Below, piece after piece: positions 1-9,917 of a stretch of 64,000 nucleotides of DNA. The notes beneath the pieces were generated by a model. It was not told the origin of the DNA and searched no databases. It saw nothing but the letters and a program-made list of their open reading frames with translations. The position numbers and the translations under genes are program-made. The stretch spans positions 1 to 64,000 of the forward strand of contig CAKJYC010000006.1 of assembly GCA_918244965.1 (NCBI GenBank), in the 5' to 3' direction. How positions within the stretch are numbered: position 1 is the first letter of the stretch; each line of letters opens with the position of its first letter. This stretch comes from Clostridiales bacterium (GTDB taxonomy: Bacteria > Bacillota > Clostridia > Christensenellales > CAG-138).

Positions 1-150
1 GTTTGCTCATCGGCTTTTTGAGAAGGTACTTCCGTTTGAAAAGCCGTATCCGTTTCCGGGGCAGTGTTGCTGCCGCCGCAGGCGGAAAAGCAGATCAGCA
101 GCATACAAACGGCAAGCACGGCAATAGAACAAAAAACGAAAGGAAAAGCT
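1..150 (-). pseudogene. 5' fragment of a lipoprotein gene (signal peptide + lipobox) lacking its start codon
   Basis: Minus strand reads ...VFCSIAVLAVCMLLICFSACGGSNTAPETDTAFQTEVPSQKADEQ, a lipoprotein signal sequence with lipobox FSAC; no in-frame start before the integrase coding sequence. Confidence 0.6.
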
Positions 151-1314
151 GACGGTTCCTATGAATATCGGTATACAGTGTTCGGGCGTTCCTTCTCCTT
201 TTACAGCAAGACGCTGGAGAGCCTTAGGGAGAAAGAAGCGCAGATCACATCCCAGCAAAACGAATTCCGGAAAACACATCTTGGGCGGACGTTGACGCTG
301 GATTCTTTGTTTGATCTATGGAGGCAGCTAAAACGCGGGATTCGTGACAGAACTTTTCAGCATTATTGCGACACGTATCAAAGATACGTCATGAACAGCA
401 TCGGCAGACAATACGTTTCGTCTCTGAAGAAATCGGATATAAAGCGCTTCTATAATTATCTTGCCGACGAACGCCGACTGCAAATTGGGACGATCGAGAG
501 CGTTCATACAGTTTTGCACCAGATATTGCAATTGGCTGTAGACGATGAACTGATCGCAAGCAACCCTGCCGACAGTGCCGTAAAAGAACTGATGCGGGCA
601 AGAAACATTGACCATAGGAAGCCGACAGTGTTGACAACAGTGCAGCAGAATCTGCTCATGCAATTTGTATCGGAAAGCCCCATTTATTCCCGATGGATGC
701 CGATCATATCGGTATTACTTGGCACGGGAATGCGTGTCGGGGAACTAACCGGGTTAAGATGGTGCGACGTCGATTTCCAAAAGCGAGAGATCGACATCAA
801 TCACGCTCTCGTCTATTACAACAGAAGCGGACAGCATTGTACGTTCGGGATCAACGATACCAAGACACCGGCAAGCAAACGTGTGATTCCTATGACGGAT
901 TCTGTAAAAGACGCTTTTCTGAAAGAACGCGCGTATCAGGCGGAAAACGGGTTATTCTGCCAAATGGATGTGGACGGATACTCCGATTTCATATTCCTCA
1001 ACCGATTTGGATATCCGTTGCAGCAAAATGTTCTGAACAAAGCGTTCCAGCGCATCATCCGTGACTGCAACGATCAGGAATTCTTGAAATCCAACGCGCC
1101 TGCTGTTTTGCTCCCGCATTTCAGCTGTCATTCCCTGCGTCATACGTTTGCGACGAATCTTGCAAGGAATCCGAACATCAGCGTCAAGGTTGCCCAGTAT
1201 CTGCTTGGTCATGCTGACGTTACCACCACGCTGAACATATACAGCCATTGTACAGAAGAAATGATGGAAAATGCAAGAAATGCTTTGGATTCAAGCAAAT
1301 TCATGCACGAATAA
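64..1314 (+). CDS. Tyrosine recombinase/phage-type integrase; N-terminus appears chimeric/truncated
   Basis: C-terminal motifs LLGTGMRVGELTGLRW, HSLRHTFATNLA, VAQYLLGHADVTTTLNIYSH (R..H-x-x-R..Y). Arm-binding-like 'DGSYEYRYTV...SKTLESLREKE' begins only ~30 aa in; the preceding residues read antisense to a lipoprotein signal peptide. Confidence 0.9.
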   Translation: MLLPPQAEKQISSIQTASTAIEQKTKGKADGSYEYRYTVFGRSFSFYSKTLESLREKEAQITSQQNEFRKTHLGRTLTLDSLFDLWRQLKRGIRDRTFQHYCDTYQRYVMNSIGRQYVSSLKKSDIKRFYNYLADERRLQIGTIESVHTVLHQILQLAVDDELIASNPADSAVKELMRARNIDHRKPTVLTTVQQNLLMQFVSESPIYSRWMPIISVLLGTGMRVGELTGLRWCDVDFQKREIDINHALVYYNRSGQHCTFGINDTKTPASKRVIPMTDSVKDAFLKERAYQAENGLFCQMDVDGYSDFIFLNRFGYPLQQNVLNKAFQRIIRDCNDQEFLKSNAPAVLLPHFSCHSLRHTFATNLARNPNISVKVAQYLLGHADVTTTLNIYSHCTEEMMENARNALDSSKFMHE

Positions 1315-1424
1315 CACAACTGCCCCGCCGAACATCGGCGGGACGTAGTATTCTAAAACAATTCATCCTCTCCCCTACCCTTTTACTACCATCTGGGAGA
1401 CTGAAAACCATACATATACGCCCG

Positions 1425-1727
1425 CTAAAACCAGGGAATCGTGTTTTTTGACCTTCTCCATATATGCGCACATCTTTTTTGGGGAAGCAGCAGGGAATCC
1501 TCCGGCTTCTTTCCGAAAATAGAGATCGCGCCGACCGGACATACCGCAAGGCAGTGCTGACAGTGCCAGCAGCCCCGCCAACCGAATCGTTCGAACTCTT
1601 TCATCTGCGGATAACCGTCAGGTCCGAATTCGATCACCATTTCGGAGCAGGTATTGATGCACTTGCCGCATCGGATGCATTTGCTTTTATCGACCGGAAA
1701 CCTGTTTTTCGTTCCATTCCCATACAA
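1425..1727 (-). pseudogene. Truncated ferredoxin-nitroreductase fusion (only the 2x[4Fe-4S] N-terminal domain remains)
   Basis: CIRCGKCINTC...CWHCQHCLAVCPVGAISIFGKKPEDSLL aligns by eye to the intact homologue at 5344-6213 (CIGCGLCVKVC...CWKCEHCLAVCPRGAIEIFGKKPADSLL), then similarity stops. Confidence 0.75.
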
Positions 1728-1793
1728 TGTTCCTCTGTCTGTGTTTGCATATAAAACAATCAGTTCCGGTTCAGAGATGGAGCTGATCAGCGT

Positions 1794-2417
1794 TCATTTA
1801 TCCGCTTTCTCGCTGCGTTTTTCAACAAAAACCAAAAGCCGGTCGATCAGGATTGCAAGCAATGCGGAAAGAATGCTGCCCCAAACGATCTTTGGGATAT
1901 TCATGGTGCGCAGACCGTCAAAGAGGATGCCGCCGAGCCCGCCTGCATTGATCGCCGAGGCGATCGTTGCGATCCCGACGGTGGACACAAGCGCAATGCG
2001 CATGCCCGCGATCAGCGCGCTTTTCGCAAGCGGAACCTGCACCCGAAACAGCATCTGCATCCGTGTCAGGCCCATGCCCTTTGCCGCTTCTATGATACTC
2101 GGATCGACGCCTTCGAGCCCTGCAAGAAAGTTTCGGAGCAGCAAATACTGATTATAAATCACCAAAGCAATAATGGCGGTTTTCTTGCCAAGCCCCGTGA
2201 CCGGAATCAGCAGCGCCAAAAGCGCAAGGCTTGGAATCGAGTAAATCATGGAAAACAGGTTCAGCAGAACCCGCGAAACGACCTTGGAATAGCTTGAAAC
2301 TATCGTCAAAACCGCAGCAATCGCAAGCGAGATCATGAGCGTAATCATCACGATTTCCAGATGCTCCAGCGTTGCGGTGAGGAGTTTGTCGTAATACCGG
2401 GTCAGATATTCGATCAT
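1794..2417 (-). CDS. opuCB: Glycine betaine/carnitine/choline ABC transporter permease
   Basis: 207 aa multi-TM permease with EAAKGMG...P loop; adjacent to ATPase, SBP and second permease in OpuC order. Confidence 0.85.
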   Translation of the reverse strand: MIEYLTRYYDKLLTATLEHLEIVMITLMISLAIAAVLTIVSSYSKVVSRVLLNLFSMIYSIPSLALLALLIPVTGLGKKTAIIALVIYNQYLLLRNFLAGLEGVDPSIIEAAKGMGLTRMQMLFRVQVPLAKSALIAGMRIALVSTVGIATIASAINAGGLGGILFDGLRTMNIPKIVWGSILSALLAILIDRLLVFVEKRSEKADK

Positions 2418-3181
2418 AGATATGCCCTCCAGAACGCCTCCTTTGCCTTGGCGGAGTCCACCAGCGACTGCACAAAGGGATCCGCCGGTTCACGGATGAT
2501 CGCTTCCGGGGTATCGAACTGCAGGATCTTTCCCTCGTTCATGATGATCACGCGATCCCCCAGCTTGAACGCTTCCTCAATGTCATGGGTCACGAACAGG
2601 AACGTCTTTCCCATATTGCGGTGCAGGTTCAAAAGCTCGTCCTGCAGTTTTTCCCGCGTGATGGAATCGATCGCGCCGAACGGTTCATCCATCAGCATAA
2701 TCTTCGGATCGACGGCAAGCGCGCGTGCAAGCCCGATGCGCTGCTGCTGTCCGCCGGAAAGCTGAGAAGGATAGCGATTGCGAAACTCCTTCGGATCGAG
2801 CCCCACTAACGTCAGCAGTTCGTCCACACGCGCGGCGATCTTCGCCTTATCCCATTTCAAAAGCTTCGGAACGGTGGCAATGTTTTCGCTGACCGTGTAG
2901 TGTGGGAACAACCCGATTTGCTGAATGACATATCCGATGCGGCGACGAACCTTCACCACGTCCACCGTGGAGATATCCTCGCCGAACAGGATGACGCTGC
3001 CGCTATCCGGTTCGTAAAGCCGGTTGATCATTTTAAGTAGAGTCGTTTTGCCGCAGCCGGATGAGCCGAGGATCGTGATAAACTCGCCTTCGTCGATCGT
3101 AAGACTCACATGATCCACGGCGCTGTAGTTCGCGCCATGAAACGTCTTTGTAACGTTGCGAAATTCGATGGCTGTACTCAT
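2414..3181 (-). CDS. opuCA: Glycine betaine/carnitine/choline ABC transporter ATP-binding protein
   Basis: Walker A GSSGCGKTT, signature LSGGQQQR, Walker B IMLMDEP; start taken at MSTAIEF. Confidence 0.9.
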   Translation of the reverse strand: MSTAIEFRNVTKTFHGANYSAVDHVSLTIDEGEFITILGSSGCGKTTLLKMINRLYEPDSGSVILFGEDISTVDVVKVRRRIGYVIQQIGLFPHYTVSENIATVPKLLKWDKAKIAARVDELLTLVGLDPKEFRNRYPSQLSGGQQQRIGLARALAVDPKIMLMDEPFGAIDSITREKLQDELLNLHRNMGKTFLFVTHDIEEAFKLGDRVIIMNEGKILQFDTPEAIIREPADPFVQSLVDSAKAKEAFWRAYL

Positions 3182-4077
3182 TTTCCTTTGCACACCGTTT
3201 CATAGAATTCTTTGGCGACCTCGTCATATTCCATATGATCGATGTCAACCTTTGCGTTCAAAGCGACCATGGTTTCGGTATCGAGCTTTGCGCTGACCGC
3301 GTTCAAAATCGCGGCGATCTGGGGATTGGCTTCAAGCACTTCGCTGCGCACGATCGGCGCAAGATAGTACGGCGGCCAGAAGCCCTTGTCATCCTCTAAA
3401 TACGTGAACTTTTCCGTATCGACAAGCTGCGCATCGGTAGAATAGCCGGGGCACAGATCCGCCTTGCCCTGCTCCAAAATCTGATACTTGATCCCGTTGT
3501 CATAGACATTGATGGATGCAAAGTTGAACGGGCCATAAACCTTTGTAAGACCCGGAATGCCGTCCTCTCGATATTCAAACTCGCCCTGCGAGCAAACACG
3601 GATATGCTCCGCCTCGCGCTGCAGATCGGACATGGTATAAATATTGTATTCCCTCGCAACTTCGGTGCGGATCGCAAGCCCGTTCCGGTCGTTGACGTCG
3701 GTGGAATCCAACCATGTGATTTTGAACCGCTCTGCATATGCATCCTTGACCGTCTGATACACGACGTCGGGATCGCTGTTCATTGGAAGCTGCAAAATGG
3801 CAAGCAATCCCGTTCCGGTGTATTCGGGATAGAGATCAATCTCGCCCGATGTAATGGAAGTGTGCACGACAGAGCCCGCAATGTTCAGCTTGCGTTCCAC
3901 TTTGTATCCCGCATCCTCCAGCGCAAGCGCATAGATTTCCGCAACGATCAGATTCTCGGTAAAGTCCTTGGAGCCCACTCGGATGACGGTCTGATCGGAC
4001 GACTTGCAGCCGGTGAACGAAAACAGCATACCCAATACGAGCACGGCGGTCAAAATGATGAAAACGGTTCTTTTCAT
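3178..4077 (-). CDS. opuCC: Osmoprotectant ABC transporter substrate-binding lipoprotein
   Basis: Lipobox FTGC; VGSKDFTENLIVAEIYALALEDAGYKV...DLYPEYTGTGL typical of OpuC/ProX-type SBPs. Confidence 0.9.
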   Translation of the reverse strand: MKRTVFIILTAVLVLGMLFSFTGCKSSDQTVIRVGSKDFTENLIVAEIYALALEDAGYKVERKLNIAGSVVHTSITSGEIDLYPEYTGTGLLAILQLPMNSDPDVVYQTVKDAYAERFKITWLDSTDVNDRNGLAIRTEVAREYNIYTMSDLQREAEHIRVCSQGEFEYREDGIPGLTKVYGPFNFASINVYDNGIKYQILEQGKADLCPGYSTDAQLVDTEKFTYLEDDKGFWPPYYLAPIVRSEVLEANPQIAAILNAVSAKLDTETMVALNAKVDIDHMEYDEVAKEFYETVCKGK

Positions 4078-4089
4078 GGTAGTTCCTCC

Positions 4090-4728
4090 TTATACGGTTC
4101 TGTGTTTCATGATTGTTTTTTCAATGACTGCAAAGAGCAGTCCGGTCAACAAGGAAAGCAACGCAACGGACAGTCCGCCGATCAACAGCAATTCCGTCTT
4201 AAAAAGCCCAATGCCAGCAAAGATGATGTCGCCGAGCCCGCCTGCGCCGATTTTGGACGCAAGCGTTGCGCTTGCTACGACCTCCACCGCTGCTGTCTTG
4301 ATCCCGGTCAGGATCATCGGCATGGCGAGCGGAAAGCGAACCTTTGTCCAAACCTCAAAGGGATTCATCCCGACGCCCTCCGCCGTTTCCAGCATGAACG
4401 GCGGAACGCCGCCGAGCCCCGTTACGGTGTTCATCAGAATCGGCGGCACCGCGAGCAGTACCAGCGCGACGACAGCAGGTGCAACGCCTGTTCCCATGAT
4501 CGGGATCATCAAGAGCAGGATCGCAAGACTCGGAATGACGCGCAGCACGTTGAACAGCCCGACGATGTATTTTTGCATCCTTTTCCAACGCACGCAGAGG
4601 AATCCTGCCGGAACGCCGATCAGCACGGCAATCGCCAGAGCGATCATACTGACCCGCAGATGTGCGTCCAGCATTCCGAAGAATCGCCCGCTGTTATCCC
4701 GAAAGTAGGCAAGGATCAGATCGATCAT
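4090..4728 (-). CDS. opuCD: Osmoprotectant ABC transporter permease
   Basis: 212 aa multi-TM permease with ETAEGVGMNP loop; in operon with opuCA/CB/CC. Confidence 0.85.
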   Translation of the reverse strand: MIDLILAYFRDNSGRFFGMLDAHLRVSMIALAIAVLIGVPAGFLCVRWKRMQKYIVGLFNVLRVIPSLAILLLMIPIMGTGVAPAVVALVLLAVPPILMNTVTGLGGVPPFMLETAEGVGMNPFEVWTKVRFPLAMPMILTGIKTAAVEVVASATLASKIGAGGLGDIIFAGIGLFKTELLLIGGLSVALLSLLTGLLFAVIEKTIMKHRTV

Positions 4729-5342
4729 ACGGATTCACTCCGTTTCACGATCGCCTGCACCGGACAGTTCTCATAGCAGATTCCGCAATGCAGGCAGTTC
4801 CGCTGCCGGATTGCATACGGTGTCCCGCTGTCGATCGCCCGCTGCGGACAGCCCGCCTCACAAGTGCCGCATCCGATGCAATCATCTGTAATGAGAAAAC
4901 CCTTCACGGCAGAAACTTCTCCGCCGAACGCAAACCTTTCACGCTCAATCGGGCTGACGTTCAAATCAAAGCATTCAACCTGTCCGGCTTCTATACTGAA
5001 CGGTTCCAGAATGTATCGACTTTCTCCCGGATAGACTTCATTCATAGAGGGATTCTCCGCAAAGATGCGATCGATCCATACCTTTTGTCCCGAAAGCTTT
5101 GCAGCTTTGCCGTTCAGACGAATCATCTTATAGTCGCGCGTCAGTCCTGTCACGGCGACGTCGCCGCGCGTGATCAACTGCTCATAAAAGTCCTTGCCGT
5201 GTGCCGTGCAGAAAACCAGTCGGTTCTCCTCAACCAACATCACGTCTATGATGCGCGCCTGCGGTTTTCCTTCGGCGGATACCGTAGAAAACGTCACGTC
5301 CCGCAGCTCCCGCAGTATGTTCAAGCAATCCTGTGCGTTCAT
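4725..5342 (-). CDS. Pyridoxamine 5'-phosphate oxidase-like (flavin-binding) protein with C-terminal 2x[4Fe-4S] domain
   Basis: MNAQDCLNILRELRDVTFSTVSAEGKPQARIIDVMLVEENRLVFCTAHGKDFYEQL plus CIGCGTCEAGCPQRAI and CLHCGICYENCPVQAI. Confidence 0.8.
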   Translation of the reverse strand: MNAQDCLNILRELRDVTFSTVSAEGKPQARIIDVMLVEENRLVFCTAHGKDFYEQLITRGDVAVTGLTRDYKMIRLNGKAAKLSGQKVWIDRIFAENPSMNEVYPGESRYILEPFSIEAGQVECFDLNVSPIERERFAFGGEVSAVKGFLITDDCIGCGTCEAGCPQRAIDSGTPYAIRQRNCLHCGICYENCPVQAIVKRSESV

Positions 5343-5343
5343 A

Positions 5344-6213
5344 TTATTCCTCCGTTTCAAAATGCAGCCGATGAATCCGCGTTTGCTCGATTCCGCGCTG
5401 TACGCCTCGCACATATCGAATCTCCGGCCAGCCAAAGCCCAGCATCACGCCGACGTAGTGCTCGTCCGGGATTCCTAAAAGTGCGCGAACATCCGTCATG
5501 TTTTTCAACGCGTCCTTTGGGAAGGTCATCATCACGCAACCCAGCCCCCGTGATGCGCACAGCAATTCAAAGTAGGTCGCTGCCACATTGACATCCTCAA
5601 TCGGCTCGCCTTTGCCGACCGGCGCGTGCGGGATCAAGAGATACGGCGCGTCACAGAACAGCATTTCGGGACGCACGGTTTTCTCCCACCGCTTCAGATC
5701 CTCATACGACGGCTTGTCAAACCCGACCGGATAGATGCCCTCGTTTGCGAGGCGCTCCATTTCGCGATATGCGATCTGTCGGAACGCATCCATCTCTTTG
5801 CGGTCGTCGATCAGGGTGAACTCGACCTGCTGCTTGTTCCCGCCGTTCGGTGCATTGCCGAGCGCTTCCAACATTCCGTCGATCAGTTCCTTCGGCACGT
5901 CTTTTTTCAGAAAACGTCGGCAGGAATGACGGTTCATGATCAGTGCGTCAACAACCGGAGCTGCGACGTCTGCCTTTACCGGAAGCAGACTGTCCGCAGG
6001 CTTCTTGCCGAAGATCTCAATCGCGCCTCTTGGGCAGACCGCAAGGCAATGCTCACATTTCCAACAGCCATTCCAGCCAAAGCCTTCAATAGGCTGCATC
6101 TCCGATTTGCGGCGTTCGTTCAGAAAAAGGATCCCTCCGGGGCAGACCTTTACGCACAGCCCGCAGCCGATACATGTTTCTTCATTTACCGAAAACCCGG
6201 TCAGTTCGTTCAT
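5344..6213 (-). CDS. Nitroreductase family protein with N-terminal ferredoxin domain
   Basis: Two 4Fe-4S motifs followed by nitroreductase core (MNRHSCRRFLKKDVPKELIDGMLEALGNAPNGGNKQQVEF). Confidence 0.85.
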   Translation of the reverse strand: MNELTGFSVNEETCIGCGLCVKVCPGGILFLNERRKSEMQPIEGFGWNGCWKCEHCLAVCPRGAIEIFGKKPADSLLPVKADVAAPVVDALIMNRHSCRRFLKKDVPKELIDGMLEALGNAPNGGNKQQVEFTLIDDRKEMDAFRQIAYREMERLANEGIYPVGFDKPSYEDLKRWEKTVRPEMLFCDAPYLLIPHAPVGKGEPIEDVNVAATYFELLCASRGLGCVMMTFPKDALKNMTDVRALLGIPDEHYVGVMLGFGWPEIRYVRGVQRGIEQTRIHRLHFETEE

Positions 6214-6611
6214 CTTGCTTCCCTCCCCTCGATCTTTGCGACCTCCCAAAGATCGGCAAGCCGGTCGTCATGCACGTTTCCCAAGTGTCCAAATGGCCCG
6301 AACGTCTCACCGTCGGCGCGGATCCTGATCTTTTCTTTGCTCTCTGTGATGTTCGGCTTTTGCCGTTCAAACGCAGACTGCTCCGGCTCGCTCAAGATGG
6401 AAAACGTCGCGTTTTCCTCGCGCAGGATCCCTAAAATGCTCCAAATCTCCGGATGGCGTTCCGCATCCGCACCTGCAAGATAAAAGTGCGGCTGTTTCTC
6501 ATACAGAGCACAAAAATCCAGACAGCTGTACAGCATGTCCAGCAACGCTTCGCCGACCGGACGCGCATCGCCCTCGCCGAGATCCAATTCAAATGTAAAT
6601 AAAGCTTTCAT
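6210..6611 (-). CDS. Hypothetical protein, first gene of the Fe-S/OpuC gene cluster
   Basis: 133 aa ORF overlapping the start of the nitroreductase gene; codon context consistent with operon. Confidence 0.55.
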   Translation of the reverse strand: MKALFTFELDLGEGDARPVGEALLDMLYSCLDFCALYEKQPHFYLAGADAERHPEIWSILGILREENATFSILSEPEQSAFERQKPNITESKEKIRIRADGETFGPFGHLGNVHDDRLADLWEVAKIEGREAR

Positions 6612-6762
6612 CTCGATTTCCTCTTTTATAATTTATATTATACGGAAAAGCATTGTCTGCACAAGTACGCACCTTTTTGTAACCAATGGGTATTGCGTAA
6701 TAAAGAATTTTACAGTAAAATAATTATGTAACATTCTTTTTGAAAGTATTGAGGTGAAAGAT

Positions 6763-7089
6763 ATGCGATCCAAAGAAACCATCCTCCCCGAATGCCCGGT
6801 TGCAACGACGGTCGCGCTGATCGGCAGCAAGTGGAAGCTGCTGATCATGCGAAACCTGCTTGTGCGTCCGTGGCGATTCAACGAGCTGCAAAAGAGTATC
6901 GATGGCATCAGCCAGAAATCGCTTACCGAAGCGCTGCGCTCCATGGAAGCGGACGGCATCATAAAACGCACGGTCTATCCGGAGGTTCCGCCGCGCGTGG
7001 AATATGCGTTGACTGACCTTGGTGAATCCATGCGCCCCATCATCAAATCCATGGAAACATGGGGCCTTGCATATCAGGAGCAGGCGTAA
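6763..7089 (+). CDS. HxlR family winged-helix transcriptional regulator
   Basis: CPVATTVALIGSKWKLLIMRNLLVRPWRFNELQKSIDGISQKSLTEALRSMEADGIIKRTVYPEVPPRVEYALTDLG; GAGGTG RBS before ATG 6763. Confidence 0.9.
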   Translation: MRSKETILPECPVATTVALIGSKWKLLIMRNLLVRPWRFNELQKSIDGISQKSLTEALRSMEADGIIKRTVYPEVPPRVEYALTDLGESMRPIIKSMETWGLAYQEQA

Positions 7090-7582
7090 TAGTGTCCTTC
7101 TGCGCTTGATAATGAAAGATGCTTCGTATCGACGCAGCCATTGTAGCAGGGTGTCAATAGAAAATCTCGCTTTTTTCAAAATCATATATGTGAAGACAGA
7201 AAATGTATTTGCGAGATGATAAAAAAGCATAGACTTTCGGCAATAAACCCCAAAACTTGCCGAGTGTCTATTATTTGGGATCGGTTACGACTTGACTCAA
7301 AGCTCATCACAATCTATAATTGTCCACGAACAATCTGTGGTATTCTAAATCGCTCAACAATGAAGTGTCGGCGTTTAGAAGCTCTCAGATCGCGCAAAAA
7401 CAACGCCTAATGTGGGCATAAAAGGGATATGCCAAATATGCCAAATCGTATACCAATTTCCCATCAAAGATTATAGGTTTTTATAGACGTTCATGATTGT
7501 CGCTTTTGAGAAGATGTCAGGTATATAGGCGTTTATAGGGTATTAGAGATTATCGCCGGTCGGTGACTTCTATATCCCCACG

Positions 7583-8101
7583 ATGAAGCCGATCGGGCAG
7601 CAGAAGAAGGAAAAGGCGCAGGAAGCGTCCGCCGATTTCGAATGCGCCTGCTTTACCTGCCCCTCTCAGGAGGCATGCAAGGCTGCGCAGGAAGCCGAAA
7701 AAGCGGCTCCCGTTGAAGAAAAGATCGACTTCAGCAACGTCGAGATCGAACCGCTGTTCAAGGATTTCGTCGACTTTGAGACCTTCTCCAAGAGCGATTT
7801 CCGGGCGGTCAAGGTATTGAACTGCGAAGCCGTCCCGAAGTCCAAGAAGCTCTTGAAGTTCACGCTGGACGACGGCACAGGCGAAAACCGCGTGATTTTA
7901 TCAGGCATTCACGGCTTTTATGAGCCGGAAAGCCTCATCGGCAAGACCTGCGTGGCGATCACCAATCTGCCGCCGCGTCCCATGATGGGGATCGAATCCT
8001 GCGGGATGCTGCTCTCGGCGATCCACAAGGAAAACGGCGAAGAGCGGCTGAACCTTCTGCAGCTCGATCCGCACATCCCGGCAGGCGCAAAACTGTATTA
8101 A
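7583..8101 (+). pseudogene. C-terminal tRNA-binding domain of methionyl-tRNA synthetase (catalytic part absent)
   Basis: IEPLFKDFVDFETFSKSDFRAVKVLNCEAVPKSKKLLKFTLDDGTGENRVILSGI...NLPPRPMMGIESCGMLLSA...IPAGAKLY; no RBS at ATG and AT-rich unrelated sequence upstream. Confidence 0.65.
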
Positions 8102-8456
8102 GCGAATCACTCCTTACACCTCGGAGAAACCGGGGTGTTTTGATTTGCCGAGCATAACCGTTCCTTTTGATCTCGTATGCCGATTCGTGCGTGTCAGGCA
8201 TGTAAAGCGATGGTTTCATAGGAATCTCCGCGGGCAAAAAACAATCCTGATATTCCGGCGCAGCGCTTGATTGCCGACGCGGAGGGCTGTTTGCGGCGTT
8301 CGTCCCTTTCGTAAACGGTCCCGACGGCACGCCGCGGTATGAAAATACCTTGCAGTACGCGATACAGAAAAGCGATCCGTCCGTGAAAAGACCGGCTGCT
8401 GCAACCGAACCGGAAGATGCAAAGTGTTATTGATAATTCAGGAGGATAATTCTGTC

Positions 8457-9752
8457 ATGAAAAAGTGTATTTGTCTGATCCTTATCGGGACAATGCTGGT
8501 TTCGACAGTCGCCTGCACGGCATATCGGTCGAGCATACAGACTGCTGTCCCGACCGAAACGCCTGTCATTACGGAAGCGCCGACCGTTGCGCCTGCTGTT
8601 ACAGAAGCCCCGACCGAAGCGCCTGTCGAACGAAAAACGGTCCGCGTTTCAACGGTCGATGAATTGCTGGCTGCGATCGCACCGGATACGGAGATCGTTC
8701 TTTCCGGCGGCACGTACGATCTCGGTGCGGCTTCGGAGTCCTATACCGGCGACAATCCATACTGTTCGTTCGTCCGAAGCGAATTCATCGTTGACAGCGA
8801 TCGCCTGCAGTTGAAGATCGAGCATGCGGACGGTCTCTGCATCCGTGCCGGGGAGAACGCCGCTTGTGTTCTTTCCGCAAAGGACAGCGAGACTGCTGTC
8901 GACGTCAGCGCATGTTCCGGACTGACGTTCGTCGGGATCACCTTTGAAGGAAAGGAAGAAGGCGTCAGCATCACAGACTGTACGGACGTATGCCTGGAAC
9001 GCTGCGGGTTTCTGGCGAGCAATGCGGTTTATATCGACCGCTGCGAGAATGTTGCGTTGAAAAACGCGGAAATCTCCGGATCCGTGCTGGCGGTGTTCGC
9101 TGCAGACTGCAAGCGTTTTACCGTTTCCGGCGCAGATATTCATGACTGCGGCATGGCACTGGCGCTTTCCGGCTGCGAAGACACGCTGGTGTCTGAAAGC
9201 CGTCTGCATGATTGCTGGTCGTATGAAGAACCGCTTCCTGACGAACCGCAGGGCGACGCTTCGATCTGGATCGCGGTCGACGGTCAAAGCAACAGCGTGA
9301 GGTTCGAGGACTGTGAACTGTACGGAAACGATTGCACGTATCTGTTCGCCATTGACGGCCCGGCCCGTGCCGATTTTTCGCACATCAACGTACACGACAA
9401 CAAAGCGGACATTCTGTTTGACTTTGACGCGACCGCCGACGTTCCCGGCAGTCATACCATCTCAGACAGCGATATTCACGAAAATGAGGCGGGAAGCTTT
9501 CTCTGCGGCTGGCTTTCCGGAACGAAGATTGCGCTTTCCGGAACGTCTCTTAGCGACAACACAATTGAAGGATTGTTCCGGAGCGGCGATATCACAGTTT
9601 ACGGATGCGAGTTTCAGGGAAACACGATCAAACGCTTTTTCGGTTTTGAAGAAGATGATGGATACGATGCGATTGTTTCTGTTCACGACCGCAATGGAAA
9701 GACACTTGACGAAGATATGATCCTCGCCATGGAACTGAAACGCGGCGATTGA
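8457..9752 (+). CDS. Lipoprotein with parallel beta-helix (pectate-lyase-like) repeats
   Basis: Signal/lipobox STVAC; Thr/Pro/Ala linker TEAPTVAPAVTEAPTEAP; repeated short beta-helix rungs (LVSESRLHDC, VRFEDCELYGN, etc.). Confidence 0.7.
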   Translation: MKKCICLILIGTMLVSTVACTAYRSSIQTAVPTETPVITEAPTVAPAVTEAPTEAPVERKTVRVSTVDELLAAIAPDTEIVLSGGTYDLGAASESYTGDNPYCSFVRSEFIVDSDRLQLKIEHADGLCIRAGENAACVLSAKDSETAVDVSACSGLTFVGITFEGKEEGVSITDCTDVCLERCGFLASNAVYIDRCENVALKNAEISGSVLAVFAADCKRFTVSGADIHDCGMALALSGCEDTLVSESRLHDCWSYEEPLPDEPQGDASIWIAVDGQSNSVRFEDCELYGNDCTYLFAIDGPARADFSHINVHDNKADILFDFDATADVPGSHTISDSDIHENEAGSFLCGWLSGTKIALSGTSLSDNTIEGLFRSGDITVYGCEFQGNTIKRFFGFEEDDGYDAIVSVHDRNGKTLDEDMILAMELKRGD

Positions 9753-9917
9753 TGATCCGGGCATTCATTGAGAAACCTTCTGCAGCTCGAACCGCATATT
9801 CCGGCCGGCGCAAAGATGTATTGACACATCCGCGGAACCTGCAAACAACATAAAACACAGGGCGTTTTCGGATCTGTAACGATCCGGAAACGCCCTGTTA
9901 TTTCGTATGGTTCTGCG

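Noticed and set aside
3604-4776. 390-aa and 234-aa plus-strand ORFs over opuCC/opuCD
   Set aside because: Opposite strand of recognised transporter genes; no independent support.
6690-6720. Possible HxlR operator GTAACCaatGGGTAT in the divergent promoter region
   Set aside because: Half-sites are imperfect; plausible location but too weak to assert.
8243-8432. Start-less reading frame ...GGLFAAFVPFVNGPDGTPRYENTLQYAIQKSDPSVKRPAAATEPEDAKCY* upstream of the beta-helix lipoprotein
   Set aside because: Looks like a C-terminal gene remnant, but without a start or recognised family I cannot support a specific call.
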